Positions 16,998 to 26,337 are shown, numbered from the stretch's first letter. The stretch is 64,000 nucleotides of DNA from Bradyrhizobium sp. SK17 (GCF_002831585.1 NZ_CP025113.1:2046001-2110000); one strand, 5' to 3'. A program made the numbers and translations. Notes: generated from the sequence alone by a model not told the origin.

Positions 16998-19106
16998 GTG
17001 GGCAATGCGGCGGTTGATCGGATGCTATTGGATGCGGTTGCGCATTATGGCGCGGGCCGCGCGACGGAGGCCGGCGCGCTGTGCGGCGACATCCTCACCG
17101 CCGATCCCGATCATGTCCCGGCGCTGCATCTGTCCGCGGTGATCGCCTTCGTGACCGATCGCGCCGCGGAAGGCGCGGTGCTGCTGAGCCGGGTGTTCAG
17201 CCTCGATCCGCATCATGGACCCGCGTTCGGCACGCTCGGCGATGCGCTCGCCGTGAAGGGCGAGCACGAGGGCGCGGTGGCGGCGTTCCAGCGTGGCGTG
17301 ACGCTGCGGCCGCGTGATACCGGCCTCCACATGAAGCTCGGTGCTGCGCTGTGCGACCTGTCGCGCTTCGACGAGGCCGAGGCCGCATTTCGCCGCGCGA
17401 TCGCACTCGATCCCGGCCTGACGCGGGCGCGGTTCAATCTGGCCGTCGCGCTGGCCGGGCAGCGAAAGCTGATCGAAGCGGAACAGGCCTATCGCGACGT
17501 GATCGCGCGCGATCCAGCCTATTGCGGGGTCTGGCTCAATCTCGGCAACGTGCTGACCGATCAGGACAAGCTCGATGCCGCCGTCGCGGCCTATCGCAGC
17601 GGGCTCGGCACCGAACCCGGCAATGCCGGGCTGCACAGCGGCCTCGGCGCGGCAAGCTATCGCCAGGGCCGGCTGCGGGATGCGATCCAGCATTATCGCC
17701 GCGCGATCGCGCTCGATCCGGTCAACCTCGCTCCGCAACGCCTGCTTGCCATGGTGTTGCATGAGGCGGGCGAGCGCGACGAAGCCGTCCGCATCTATCG
17801 ACAGGTCTCGGCCCGCGACCCGTCAGATCATGTCATCCTCAACAATCTCGGCGCCTGCCTGTTCGAGCTCGGAGAGGTCGATGATGCGATCGCGTGCGCC
17901 GAACTCGCGCTGGCGATCAAGCCGGACCATGCGGCCGCGCATACCAATCTCGGGATCATCTTCGAGGCCCAGAACCTGGTCGATGCCGCGGTGGCCGCGC
18001 ATCGGCGCGCCATCGAGCTCGACCCCGACTTCGCCAGGGGATACGCCAATCTGGCGGTCGCGCTGCGCAATGCCGGCGACATCGACGCGGCGCTGGTGGC
18101 CTCGCGCCGGGCCATCACGCTCGATCCGCAGCAGCCGCTCGCGCATTACAACCACGCTCATTTCCTGCTGATGAATGGCGAGTTCGAGGAGGGCTTCGAG
18201 GAATACCAGTGGCGCCGCAAGGCCAAGATGCTGAGCGATGGCGATCCCGTGTTCGACGAGCCGGAATGGCAGGGCGAGCCGCTCGCAGGCCGCACGTTGC
18301 TGCTGTTCGCCGAATACGGGCTTGGCGACGCCATCAATTTCGTCCGCTACGTGCCGATGCTGGCGGACAGGGGCGGCCGGATCTTGCTGCAAGTGCAGCC
18401 GGCGCTGGTGTCGCTGCTGCGCCCGATGCTGCCCGATGTCGCGGTGTTCGCGCGCGGCGAGCCATTGCCGCCGTTCGATCTGCAACTGCCGCTGCTCAGT
18501 CTGCCGCGGATCTTCCGCACCACCGTCGAGACCATCCCCGCGGCGATCTGCTATCTGCAAGCGGATGCCGTCAAGCTCGCGCGCTGGCGCGAAGCGTTGA
18601 ACGACGTCTCCGCGCTGAAGGTCGGCGTGGTCTGGAGCGGCAATCCGAGGCACAAGGGCGATCGCCAGCGCTCGCTATCGGCGGATGCCGTGCTGCCGCG
18701 GCTGGTGACGCCCGGCGTCCAGCTCTACAGCCTGCAGAAGGAGCCGCGCCCGGACGATACGCCGGTGCTGCGGCGGCTTGCCGCTGACATCGTCGACCTC
18801 GCGCCGACGCTCGGCGATTTCGCCGATACCGCGGCGGCCGTCTGCTCGCTCGATCTCGTCATCGCCGTCGACACCTCGGTGGCGCATCTCGCCGGCGCGC
18901 TCGGCCGCCCGGTCTGGATGTTGTGTCCGTACGCGCTCGACTGGCGCTGGCTGCGCGATCGCGCCGACACGCCCTGGTATCCGACCATGCGGCTGTTCCG
19001 CCAGGACAAGCCGCAGGCCTGGGACGGCGTGCTGGCGCGGATGTCGGACGAGCTGGCGCGGGTGGCACGAGGTGCGCACAAATTGCTGCTGCCGCCGGCG
19101 TCGTAG
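16998..19106 (+). CDS. Tetratricopeptide-repeat protein with C-terminal glycosyltransferase-like domain
   Basis: 702 residues from a GTG start behind GGCGGGG. About eleven TPR units fill residues 5-385; repeated blocks such as AEAAFRRAIALDP, YRRAIALDPVN and HRRAIELDPDF show the phase. The C-terminal 300 residues (about 400-690) look like a GT-B fold related to family 9 glycosyltransferases (LLLFAEYGLGDAINFVRYVP, VGVVWSGNPRHKGDRQRS, and VIAVDTSVAHLAGALGRPVW near residue 620). TPR plus this domain is frequent in Bradyrhizobium and may glycosylate surface proteins or polysaccharides. No signal peptide is seen, so it is cytoplasmic; the acceptor is unknown. Confidence 0.85.
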   Translation: MGNAAVDRMLLDAVAHYGAGRATEAGALCGDILTADPDHVPALHLSAVIAFVTDRAAEGAVLLSRVFSLDPHHGPAFGTLGDALAVKGEHEGAVAAFQRGVTLRPRDTGLHMKLGAALCDLSRFDEAEAAFRRAIALDPGLTRARFNLAVALAGQRKLIEAEQAYRDVIARDPAYCGVWLNLGNVLTDQDKLDAAVAAYRSGLGTEPGNAGLHSGLGAASYRQGRLRDAIQHYRRAIALDPVNLAPQRLLAMVLHEAGERDEAVRIYRQVSARDPSDHVILNNLGACLFELGEVDDAIACAELALAIKPDHAAAHTNLGIIFEAQNLVDAAVAAHRRAIELDPDFARGYANLAVALRNAGDIDAALVASRRAITLDPQQPLAHYNHAHFLLMNGEFEEGFEEYQWRRKAKMLSDGDPVFDEPEWQGEPLAGRTLLLFAEYGLGDAINFVRYVPMLADRGGRILLQVQPALVSLLRPMLPDVAVFARGEPLPPFDLQLPLLSLPRIFRTTVETIPAAICYLQADAVKLARWREALNDVSALKVGVVWSGNPRHKGDRQRSLSADAVLPRLVTPGVQLYSLQKEPRPDDTPVLRRLAADIVDLAPTLGDFADTAAAVCSLDLVIAVDTSVAHLAGALGRPVWMLCPYALDWRWLRDRADTPWYPTMRLFRQDKPQAWDGVLARMSDELARVARGAHKLLLPPAS

Positions 19107-19251
19107 AGCTCACCGGACACGGGAATGTGGATTTGATGCAACATATGATTGAAAAATTCTAAAGTTGCAACAAAACATATTGAAGCTTCCCCCGCGTGCG
19201 CGCCGAATGCGGAAACCGATCATTGCAACGATCGCATCGGCTGGGGGTCTG

Positions 19252-19551
19252 ATGAAGAAAGCCAAGGCACGGAAGGCCGGCAAGGCAAAGAAGCCGGTCA
19301 AGGCAAGTAAGCAGGTCAAGGCAAGGAAGGCCAAGAAAGCAAAGGCCGCAGGGAAGCCGCGAATGACGGCGGCCTTGCCGCAGGCCGCAACGACAAGGGC
19401 CGCGGCCGCACATCCGAAGGGGTGCTGCACCATAGCGGCTCCCAGCGTGCCCGATCGCGATATCTCGGGCGTCACCGAAGCCGAATGTAACGCGATTGCC
19501 AATGCTCATCCCGGTTCGGTTGCGAACTGGGTCGAAGGCTCTTGCGCCTGA
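19252..19551 (+). CDS. Lysine-rich, histone H1-like small protein with C-terminal cysteine module
   Basis: 99 residues from the ATG at 19252 (GGGGGTCTG in front); the frame opens at 19165 and an ATG at 19207 is an alternative. Residues 1-37 are almost only Lys, Ala, Arg and Val (KKAKARKAGKAKKPVKASK), like the tails of bacterial H1-like proteins. Residues 58-99 form a different module with four cysteines (PKGCCTIAAP, TEAECNAIA, VEGSCA). A DNA-binding tail with a small Cys module is the simplest reading. I do not know a named family. Confidence 0.6.
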   Translation: MKKAKARKAGKAKKPVKASKQVKARKAKKAKAAGKPRMTAALPQAATTRAAAAHPKGCCTIAAPSVPDRDISGVTEAECNAIANAHPGSVANWVEGSCA

Positions 19552-19589
19552 ACGATTGACGACCAGAACATTTTTTTTGAGAGATTGCC

Positions 19590-20426
19590 ATGTCACCCGC
19601 AAAACCGGGAATGCTTGCTGCTGCAGCTTTGTGTGCCTCGTTCCTCAGCGGATGTGCCGTACCGATCTACGATGTTCCATATGATTCTGCCGGCCAACCG
19701 ACGGTGAAGTCGATCGTTGATCGCATCCAGTGCGAGATCAAGGAGATGGTTCGCGATGATAGCGACGACGTGGCCGCATTTCACGGACGATTTCTCCTGA
19801 ACGGAGACTACGATGCCGAGATATCGCTATCGGTTGAGGTCAATGATACTGGCGGCTTGGCGCCAAACATGAGCTACCTTCATCCGCCGACGTCGTTCAC
19901 ATTCAACGTCAGCGGCACTCTCAGTGGGTCACGCGACCATACCTTCACCGAGAACATTCAGTTGTCGACGCGGGAAATCTATCGCGAATGGAAGAGCGGC
20001 ACGAATCTCCATGAATGCCCGCCCGCAGATACCAATCTATCGGGAAGGCTGGGCCTCAGCGATTTCGTGGCGATGGCCGCACTGACGCCTCGCCGCGACG
20101 ACACCATTACGTTAGCGACGCCGGGCGGGGTGTTCGGCGGAACAATCACGTTCGTGATCACGAAGAATCTGAGCGCGATCGGGCCGACCTGGCAACTCGT
20201 GAACTTTACCGGGCCGGGAGCATTGGGAAGTTTGTCGCAGGTCAACACGGACAAGATCACGGTTGCCTTTGCGCGCGGTCCCAATGCGGGCAAGCCGATG
20301 CCAGCGATCGTCAAGCGACCATGGCGGAGGGACATCAGCAATCCCTACGCGCACGAGTTCCTAAACCAACTGCTGACCAGCTCGATCAATACGCAGCTTC
20401 AGATTCTGCGCAACAGCCTCCGCTGA
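19590..20426 (+). CDS. Putative lipoprotein, hypothetical
   Basis: 278 residues. A lipoprotein signal peptide (MSPAKPGMLAAAALCASFLS) ends in the lipobox LSGC with the acylated cysteine at 22. The mature part is beta-rich with a repeated hydrophobic/polar pattern (TFNVSGTLSG, GGTITFVITKNLS) and ends in a helix. It is anchored in the outer or inner membrane facing the periplasm. Family unknown. It is convergent with the ClpS-AAA+ gene and 38 bases after the lysine-rich protein, a possible two-gene unit. Confidence 0.7.
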   Translation: MSPAKPGMLAAAALCASFLSGCAVPIYDVPYDSAGQPTVKSIVDRIQCEIKEMVRDDSDDVAAFHGRFLLNGDYDAEISLSVEVNDTGGLAPNMSYLHPPTSFTFNVSGTLSGSRDHTFTENIQLSTREIYREWKSGTNLHECPPADTNLSGRLGLSDFVAMAALTPRRDDTITLATPGGVFGGTITFVITKNLSAIGPTWQLVNFTGPGALGSLSQVNTDKITVAFARGPNAGKPMPAIVKRPWRRDISNPYAHEFLNQLLTSSINTQLQILRNSLR

Positions 20427-20476
20427 TCAGGCAGCGGCGGTTGTTGCCCGCGGCGACCACGCGGCCGGGCGCGGCC

Positions 20477-22207
20477 TCACCCCGCGCTCATCCGCTGTGC
20501 TCCGCCGAGCAGCTTCACGTTGAGCCGGCCGCCGTCGAACAGCATCTCGTTCAGCGCGCCGTCGATGTCTTTGGTGGTGATATGCCGGCCGCCGTCGCGG
20601 GCGATGCTGGCCTGGGCGATGCGGCGCATCAGCTCCTTGATGAAGGCGGCGCTGACGCCTTCGGTGCGCTGCGCCGCGGCATCGATAACGGACGGTTCGA
20701 GCGGCAGGCCACGGCCGTAGAGCCGGATCAGCTTGCAGCGTCCGATTTCGTCGGGCAGCGGCACCTCGATCGCCTGGTCGATGCGGCCGGGCCGGCCGGC
20801 CAGCGCGCCTTCCAGCTCTTCCGGCCGGTTGGTGGTCAGCACGAACAGGATGTCGCAGTCTTCTTTCAGGCCGTCCATCTCGTTGAGCAACTTGTTGAGC
20901 AGGGATTCCTCGCACGGTCCGCTCATGCCCCTGCGGTCGCGCGCGATCAGGTCGACATCCTCGATCACGACCATGGTCGGTTGCAGCAGCCGCGCAAGGT
21001 TCATATAGGCGCCGAGCAGTCCGACCTGCTCGGCGGTGATGATCAGGGTGGTGTGACCGGGCAGGTTGGTGGCGAGATAGCGAATGGTGTGGGTCTTGCC
21101 GGTGCCCGGCGGGCCATAGAGCAGGATGCCCTTGCGGGTCGACTGGCCGAGCTTGCGCAGCAGATCGCGGCTCTCGACGAAGTCGAGCACGTTGCGGTCG
21201 AGCAGCCGCAAGGTCCGGTCCGGCAGGATCACGTCATCGCGATCGACCGTCGGCAGACGATGTACGGTCACGCCGCGCGCGCGACCGCGATAGTCGGCGG
21301 CGTCTTCCAGCGACAGGATCTTGCCGCGGTAGGATCGTGCCGTATGCACGGCAGCTTCGAGCTCGGCAAAGGTCCGTTGCACGAGGCTGTTTCCTGCGGA
21401 GCCTGCCGGCACCGCGAGCTCGATCCGCAAGCTCGGCTCGCTCTGATAATCACGGTGGTGGCTGAGCAGCACCGCGTAGCGCAGCTGTTCGGTCCGGCAC
21501 AGCCATAATCCGTTGGTGAGGCATTTCACCGGCTCCGGCTCCCCGACGTCGACGTCGTGATATTGCGGTGGCGCGATTGCCGGTGCGTTGCGGCTGTTCT
21601 CCATCAGCGCGGCAAAGGCGAGGGTCTCGTAGCGGTGTTCCTCATGAAGGCCGAAGAAATGAAGTGGCGTGTCGAACAGCCGGTCGATCGCGATCTGAAC
21701 ATCGGCACGCATATGCCCGGGAAACTGCCGCGACCTGGTCAGGATCTGGTTGCGCGGCACGCCGGCAAAATGCCAATCGAGTGCTACGAAGGCGTATCGG
21801 AACTCCTCGCCCGGCAGGTTGTCCGAACTGGCCCTGGTGGCGAGCAGGCAGTTGCTGCACAGGCAGACCGTCTTGCGGCCGAGGAAAACGTCCGTCACAG
21901 GGGCCAGCGCGCCACAGAGCTCGCATGGCCGGGCCGCATCGGCAGCTGCGCTCGTGATCAGCAAGGAATGGCCGTTGCTGCGGATCAGCTGCTCGGCCGA
22001 CTCCAGCAATGCCCGGGCCACTGTCGCCGGATAGGGGCCGCATGCAATTCCGCTCAGGGCCTCGATCCGTGCGGTGGCGGCGATCGCCTCTTTCCCGGAC
22101 TTGCCAAATACCGTCCGCAGCAGGTTCCGGATGAAATCTATCGGTGTCTCGTCGTCGTCATGAATGAACAGCTTGATCGGGCCGCTCTCGGCAAGGACGT
22201 CGTGCAT
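20477..22207 (-). CDS. ClpS-like / ClpX-type zinc finger / AAA+ ATPase fusion protein
   Basis: 576 residues from the ATG at 22207 (GAGGG ribosome site; the frame is open to 22258). Residues 9-84 align by eye with ClpS, including DDDETPIDF in place of NDDYTPMEF and IACGPYPATVA in place of AICGVFTAEVA. The ClpS His that binds the N-degron amino group is not conserved (Glu). Residues 95-120 are a four-cysteine ClpX-type finger (CELC, CSNC). After a linker, an AAA+ module has Walker A GPPGTGKTH (Lys371), Walker B VVIEDVD (Glu416), sensor TTNRPE and the finger region GRPGRID. It is likely a cytoplasmic unfoldase with built-in substrate selector. No protease domain is present. Confidence 0.85.
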   Translation of the reverse strand: MHDVLAESGPIKLFIHDDDETPIDFIRNLLRTVFGKSGKEAIAATARIEALSGIACGPYPATVARALLESAEQLIRSNGHSLLITSAAADAARPCELCGALAPVTDVFLGRKTVCLCSNCLLATRASSDNLPGEEFRYAFVALDWHFAGVPRNQILTRSRQFPGHMRADVQIAIDRLFDTPLHFFGLHEEHRYETLAFAALMENSRNAPAIAPPQYHDVDVGEPEPVKCLTNGLWLCRTEQLRYAVLLSHHRDYQSEPSLRIELAVPAGSAGNSLVQRTFAELEAAVHTARSYRGKILSLEDAADYRGRARGVTVHRLPTVDRDDVILPDRTLRLLDRNVLDFVESRDLLRKLGQSTRKGILLYGPPGTGKTHTIRYLATNLPGHTTLIITAEQVGLLGAYMNLARLLQPTMVVIEDVDLIARDRRGMSGPCEESLLNKLLNEMDGLKEDCDILFVLTTNRPEELEGALAGRPGRIDQAIEVPLPDEIGRCKLIRLYGRGLPLEPSVIDAAAQRTEGVSAAFIKELMRRIAQASIARDGGRHITTKDIDGALNEMLFDGGRLNVKLLGGAQRMSAG

Positions 22208-22462
22208 CGGACCCTCGAAACGCAATCGGAAACAAAAAGAACAAAGAGAGAACATCATGGCCGTCGGTCTGCGTCAAGCGAAAGATTTGCCCACCTCATC
22301 CCTGACGTGTGGTGAGCCGGTCGGCCGGCTCGGCAGGGAACGCGGCGCATGTGTAAACGCCGCTCAATGCTTGTGACGATCATGTTGCGGCAAATGCCAA
22401 AACATGGCCGCCACAGCGGCAAACTTCCGACACATCATCGGGGCGAAAAGGAGTTATCCGAC

Positions 22463-24886
22463 ATGACGCGAGCGCGAGGCAGATTCTCTCCCAGGAATCT
22501 TCCGTCGCGCCATTATTTTTATGAGGCTCTCGTGTCGCACAAACTCCGTTTTGCGATTCTTCTCGTCTTCACCCTGTTGGTCTCTCCGGTGCTCGCGCAA
22601 CCGGCCGCCAAGCCAGCGCCGCCACAACCAAGTACCAGTGACGCGTTGACGCCGGAGCAGGCCAAGCGCGCGCTCGAAACGTTGCAGGACGACAAGAAGC
22701 GCGGCGAGATCATCAACACGCTGCGCGCCATCGCCAAAGCCTCGCCGCAGGCCACGGCTCAGCCGGCGGCTGCGGAGCCCGCGCCCGAGCAGCGTTCGCC
22801 GATTCCACTCACCGCGGACAGTCTCGGCGCGCAACTGCTGCTGATGGTGTCCGAGCAGGTGACGGAGATGTCGCGCGAGGTCGCCAACGTTGCGCGCACG
22901 CTGACGCATTTCCCGGCGTTCTACTACTGGTTCGTTCGCACCGCCAACGATCCCGCTGCCTATGGTTTGCTGATCGATATCGCCTGGAAGCTGGCGTTGG
23001 TGTTCGGATGTGCGCTGGCCGCCGAATGGGTGGTGTTTCGCCTGATCAAGCGGCCAGTGGCGTTCCTGGAGCAGCGGCTGCCGCGGACCGCACGGGTGCC
23101 GGCGCAGGTGCTGGCGAGTGTCGATCCACCGTCATCGGTCGCCGACGTCACGCCGGAGCCCGAACTGCATCGCCGCCGGCTCAGCCTGGCGCGGGCCTGG
23201 CAGTCGGTGATCCGGCTGCCTTTCGTGGTCGGGCGCCTCGTGCTCGAACTGTTGCCGGTCGTGGTTTTCGTCAGCGTCGCCACCGCACTGCTCGGCACCG
23301 AGATCGGCGAACAGTCGACCACGCGGCTGGTGATCCTCGCGGTCGTCAATGCCTACGCATTCTCGCGGGCGCTGATCTGCGCGGTGCGGGCACTCGCCGG
23401 TCCGTTCGGCCTGTTCCGCGTCCGGGCCGAGACCGCGGCCTATATCGAGATCTGGGCCCGGCGCATCGTCGCGGTCGGCGTATCCGGCATCTGCCTTGCC
23501 AATGTCGCGCTGCTGCTCGGGCTGCATCGTGCCGGCTACGCGGCGCTGCTGCGGCTCGTGATGCTGGTCGTGCATTTGTTCGTCGTCGTCATCATCCTGC
23601 AATGCCGCCGCCAGGTCGCCGCCGCCATTCGCGCGCCGGCCGATCGCACCGGGCTTGCGGCGCGGACGCGCAACCGCCTCGCGTCGCTCTGGCATGTGCT
23701 GGCGATCGCGCTCGATCTCGCGCTGTGGGCGGTGTGGGCGCTCAACATCCGCAACGGCTATTCGCTGCTGCTGCAATATTTCGTCGGCACCGTCGCGGTG
23801 CTGCTGGTCACCCGCCTCGTCACCATGGTGGTGCTGAGCCTGATCGACCGCGGCTTCAGCATCAGCCCGGATCTGCTGCAACGTTTCCCGGGGCTGGAGT
23901 CGCGTGCCAACCGCTATCTGCCGCTGCTGCGCAAGGTGGTGTCGGCGGTGATCGCGCTGATCGGCTTCGTCGCGCTGCTCGAGGTCTGGGGTGTCGATGC
24001 CATCGTCTGGTTCTATGGCGGCCAGATCGGCTCCCGGCTGATCTCGGCGCTGGTGACGGTCGGAATTGCCGCGCTCGCCGCGGTCGTGATCTGGGAGGTC
24101 GCCAACGCGTTCATGGACCGGCAGATCGACACGCTGTCGCGCGAAGGGCATTACGCCCGCGCCGCGCGCCTGCGCACCTTCCAGCCGATGCTGCGCACCG
24201 CGCTGTTCTGCATCATCGTGGCGGTGGTCGGGCTCACCGCGCTGAGCGAGATCGGCGTCAATGTCGCGCCGCTGCTCGCGGGCGCCGGCATCGTCGGCAT
24301 CGCGATCGGCTTCGGCTCGCAGAAGCTGGTGCAGGACCTCATCACCGGGCTGTTCCTGCTGCTCGAGAACACCGTGCAGGTCGGCGACACCGTCACGGTG
24401 TCCGGTCTCTCGGGCGTGGTCGAGAACGTCTCGATCCGCACCATGCGGCTGCGCGCCGGCGACGGCTCGGTGCACGTCGTGCCGTTCAGCGCGGTGACGA
24501 CGATCACCAATGCCAGCCGGGGCGCCGGCAATGCCGCCGTCAGCGTCAACATCGCCTTCAAGGAGGACACCGATCGCGCCGGCGAGATCCTGAAGGACAT
24601 CGTCGTCGGGATGCGCCAGGAGACGGCGTATCGCGCATTCATCCGCGGCGACCTCGAATTGTGGGGCGTCGACAAGGTCGACGGCTCGGTCGTCACGATC
24701 GTCGGCCAGATCCGCTGCACCGATAGCGGCCGCTGGGCGGTGCAGCGCGAGTTCAACCGCCGCATGAAGCGGCGCTTCCAGGACGAAGGCATCCAGATCG
24801 CCTCGATGGGCCAGACCATCCTGATGCAGATCCCGGCGCCCTCCGAGCCCGACACCAACGTGATGCCGCGCCGCGCGGCGGGCTAA
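22463..24886 (+). CDS. Large MscS family mechanosensitive channel
   Basis: 807 residues. AAAAGGAG lies 8 bases before the ATG at 22463. A signal peptide (about 20-45, ending VLAQPAA) leads to a periplasmic Pro/Ala region, then about ten membrane helices and the MscS core. The pore helix is GAGIVGIAIGFGSQKLVQDLITG (shown split: GAGIVGIAIGFG then SQKLVQDLI), with the beta domain (TVQVGDTVTVSGLSGVVENV) and the C-terminal alpha/beta domain. The size and periplasmic head resemble YbdG/YnaI-to-MscK type members. It gates under membrane tension. It is divergent from the ClpS-AAA+ gene and followed by a hairpin. Confidence 0.92.
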   Translation: MTRARGRFSPRNLPSRHYFYEALVSHKLRFAILLVFTLLVSPVLAQPAAKPAPPQPSTSDALTPEQAKRALETLQDDKKRGEIINTLRAIAKASPQATAQPAAAEPAPEQRSPIPLTADSLGAQLLLMVSEQVTEMSREVANVARTLTHFPAFYYWFVRTANDPAAYGLLIDIAWKLALVFGCALAAEWVVFRLIKRPVAFLEQRLPRTARVPAQVLASVDPPSSVADVTPEPELHRRRLSLARAWQSVIRLPFVVGRLVLELLPVVVFVSVATALLGTEIGEQSTTRLVILAVVNAYAFSRALICAVRALAGPFGLFRVRAETAAYIEIWARRIVAVGVSGICLANVALLLGLHRAGYAALLRLVMLVVHLFVVVIILQCRRQVAAAIRAPADRTGLAARTRNRLASLWHVLAIALDLALWAVWALNIRNGYSLLLQYFVGTVAVLLVTRLVTMVVLSLIDRGFSISPDLLQRFPGLESRANRYLPLLRKVVSAVIALIGFVALLEVWGVDAIVWFYGGQIGSRLISALVTVGIAALAAVVIWEVANAFMDRQIDTLSREGHYARAARLRTFQPMLRTALFCIIVAVVGLTALSEIGVNVAPLLAGAGIVGIAIGFGSQKLVQDLITGLFLLLENTVQVGDTVTVSGLSGVVENVSIRTMRLRAGDGSVHVVPFSAVTTITNASRGAGNAAVSVNIAFKEDTDRAGEILKDIVVGMRQETAYRAFIRGDLELWGVDKVDGSVVTIVGQIRCTDSGRWAVQREFNRRMKRRFQDEGIQIASMGQTILMQIPAPSEPDTNVMPRRAAG

Positions 24887-24899
24887 CGCGGGCGCAGCC

Positions 24900-24927
24900 C
24901 CCTCTCCCCGTGAGAACGGAGAGAGGG
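24900..24927 (+). terminator. Hairpin after mscS (CCCTCTC / GAGAGGG)
   Basis: Seven-base arms CCCTCTC (24900-24906) and GAGAGGG (24921-24927) start 14 bases after the stop codon. This is a short element often seen between genes in Bradyrhizobium. It probably ends the mscS transcript. Confidence 0.4.
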
Positions 24928-24946
24928 AGCACGAGCGCACCCGTCG

Positions 24947-24985
24947 CGTCTCATCGTTGCGACACCGTCTCGCGACGATGAGACG
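24947..24985. promoter_or_regulatory. Inverted repeat, candidate enhancer-binding-protein site
   Basis: Two 15-base arms (24947-24961 and 24971-24985) match with one mismatch; a second dyad CCGTCTC-8-GAGACGG is nested in it (24965-24986). It lies about 85 bases upstream of the -24 element of the sigma-54 promoter at 25068, the usual distance for an activator site. Confidence 0.5.
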
Positions 24986-25067
24986 GCAACCACCCGATCT
25001 GTCCCCGGACGGCGCTCGCCGGCGACCGAAATAGGCCCTTTCGCATCCTTCCCTGCGATTTCCTTGC

Positions 25068-25083
25068 TGGCACAGCGCTTGCT
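25068..25083 (+). promoter_or_regulatory. Sigma-54 (-24/-12) promoter
   Basis: TGGCAC-N5-TTGCT, an exact match to the sigma-54 core consensus TGGCAC-N5-TTGCW. It is 69 bases before the monooxygenase start codon, which puts the transcript start near 25094. A sigma-54-dependent activator is encoded at 27660-29525. Confidence 0.75.
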
Positions 25084-25152
25084 GATTGTCGTGTCAATGC
25101 GCGGCAAGACGCATTGCATGACTGAACCGTAACGCAAAGGAAGGAAACGCAC

Positions 25153-26253
25153 ATGGAGCTTGGCTACTTCACCATGCCCTCGCACCCGCCGGAGTGCGGA
25201 TTGAAGGAAGGGCACGACTGGGACCTGCAGACGATGCGCTGGCTCGATGAGCTCGGCTATCAGGAAGCCTGGATCGGCGAGCACCACACCGCGCCCTGGG
25301 AGCCGCATCCGTCGCCCGATCTGTTGGTGGCGCAGGCGCTGTTGCAGACCAAGAATCTGCGCATCGGCCCCGGCGGCTTCCTGCTGCCGTATCACCACCC
25401 CGCCGAGCTCGCCAACCGCGTCGCGATGCTCGACCACATCTCGAACGGGCGCCTGAATTTTGGCGTCGCCGCATCGGGCCTGCCGAGCGACTGGGCGATG
25501 TTCAATGTCGACGGCATGAGTGGTCAGAACCGCGACATGACCCGCGAGGCGCTCGAGATCATCCTGAAGATGTGGTCGGAGCCCGGACCGTGGACGCACA
25601 AGGGCAAGTACTGGACGGTGAGCAAGCCGGACACGATGTTCGACTTCCTCAAGCCCCACATCAAGCCTCAGCAAGCGCCGCATCCGCCGATCGGCGTCGC
25701 CGGCCTGTCGAAGAACTCGGACACCTTGAAGCTCGCCGGCGAGCGCGGCTTCATCCCGATGAGCCTCAACCTCAACCCTGCCTATGTCGGCAGCCACTGG
25801 GACTCGGTCGAGGCAGGCGCCGCCAAGACCGGCCGCAAGCCGAGCCGCAGGGACTGGCGGCTGGTGCGCGAGGTGTTCGTGGCGGATACCGATGAGGAGG
25901 CCTGGAAGCTCTCGACCGGCGACATGATGGGCCGGATGATGGGCGAGTACTTCCTGCCGCTGCTCGGCCATTTCGGCTTCAAGGACTATCTGAAGCACGC
26001 GCCCGATGTGCCTGACAGCGACGTCACGGTGGAATATTGCGCGCGCCGGAATTGGATCGTCGGCTCGCCGGCAACCGTCACCGAGAAGATCGAGAAGATC
26101 TATCACGAGGTCGGCGGCTTCGGCGTGCTCTGCGTGTTCGGCTTCGACTACAAGCACAAGCCAGAGGCCTGGCGGCGCTCGCTGGAATTGCTCAAGACCG
26201 AGGTGATGCCGCGGCTCAAGCATCTCGGCGCCGAGTTCGAGAAGGCTGCATGA
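25153..26253 (+). CDS. LLM-class flavin-dependent monooxygenase
   Basis: 366 residues of the bacterial-luciferase-like TIM-barrel fold. Typical blocks are AWIGEHHTAPWEPHPSP near residue 40, LRIGPGGFLLPYHHPAELANRVAMLD near 75 (key part YHHPAELANRVA) and LDHISNGRLNFGVAASG, a flavin-contact region. It uses reduced flavin and O2 to oxidise an organic substrate, which is not identifiable; limonene- and alkane-type monooxygenases belong to the same family. AAAGGAAGGAAAC precedes the ATG. A flavin reductase follows, so the two probably form a two-component system behind the sigma-54 promoter at 25068. Confidence 0.9.
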   Translation: MELGYFTMPSHPPECGLKEGHDWDLQTMRWLDELGYQEAWIGEHHTAPWEPHPSPDLLVAQALLQTKNLRIGPGGFLLPYHHPAELANRVAMLDHISNGRLNFGVAASGLPSDWAMFNVDGMSGQNRDMTREALEIILKMWSEPGPWTHKGKYWTVSKPDTMFDFLKPHIKPQQAPHPPIGVAGLSKNSDTLKLAGERGFIPMSLNLNPAYVGSHWDSVEAGAAKTGRKPSRRDWRLVREVFVADTDEEAWKLSTGDMMGRMMGEYFLPLLGHFGFKDYLKHAPDVPDSDVTVEYCARRNWIVGSPATVTEKIEKIYHEVGGFGVLCVFGFDYKHKPEAWRRSLELLKTEVMPRLKHLGAEFEKAA

Positions 26254-26260
26254 CAGCTAG

Positions 26261-26290
26261 GCGGGGTGCGGGGCTTGCCTCGCACCCCGC
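26261..26290 (+). terminator. Intercistronic hairpin
   Basis: Perfect 10-base arms GCGGGGTGCG / CGCACCCCGC with a 10-base loop, 7 bases after the monooxygenase stop. There is no U-tract; it may attenuate or stabilise rather than fully stop transcription into the reductase gene. Confidence 0.45.
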
Positions 26291-26337
26291 GTCGCATATC
26301 TTGGAGGGAAATATAATTCAGTACCGGGGTTTTCTGC

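Noticed and set aside
19165..19251. Upstream TTG/ATG starts for the lysine-rich protein
   Set aside because: The 29 extra residues have no ribosome site of the strength seen before the ATG at 19252, and the Lys-rich tail begins there.
23132..24940. A 602-codon minus-strand frame opposite the large mscS gene
   Set aside because: It is antisense to a clear MscS channel. The composition is Arg/Asp/His-rich with no domain, typical of GC-rich shadows.
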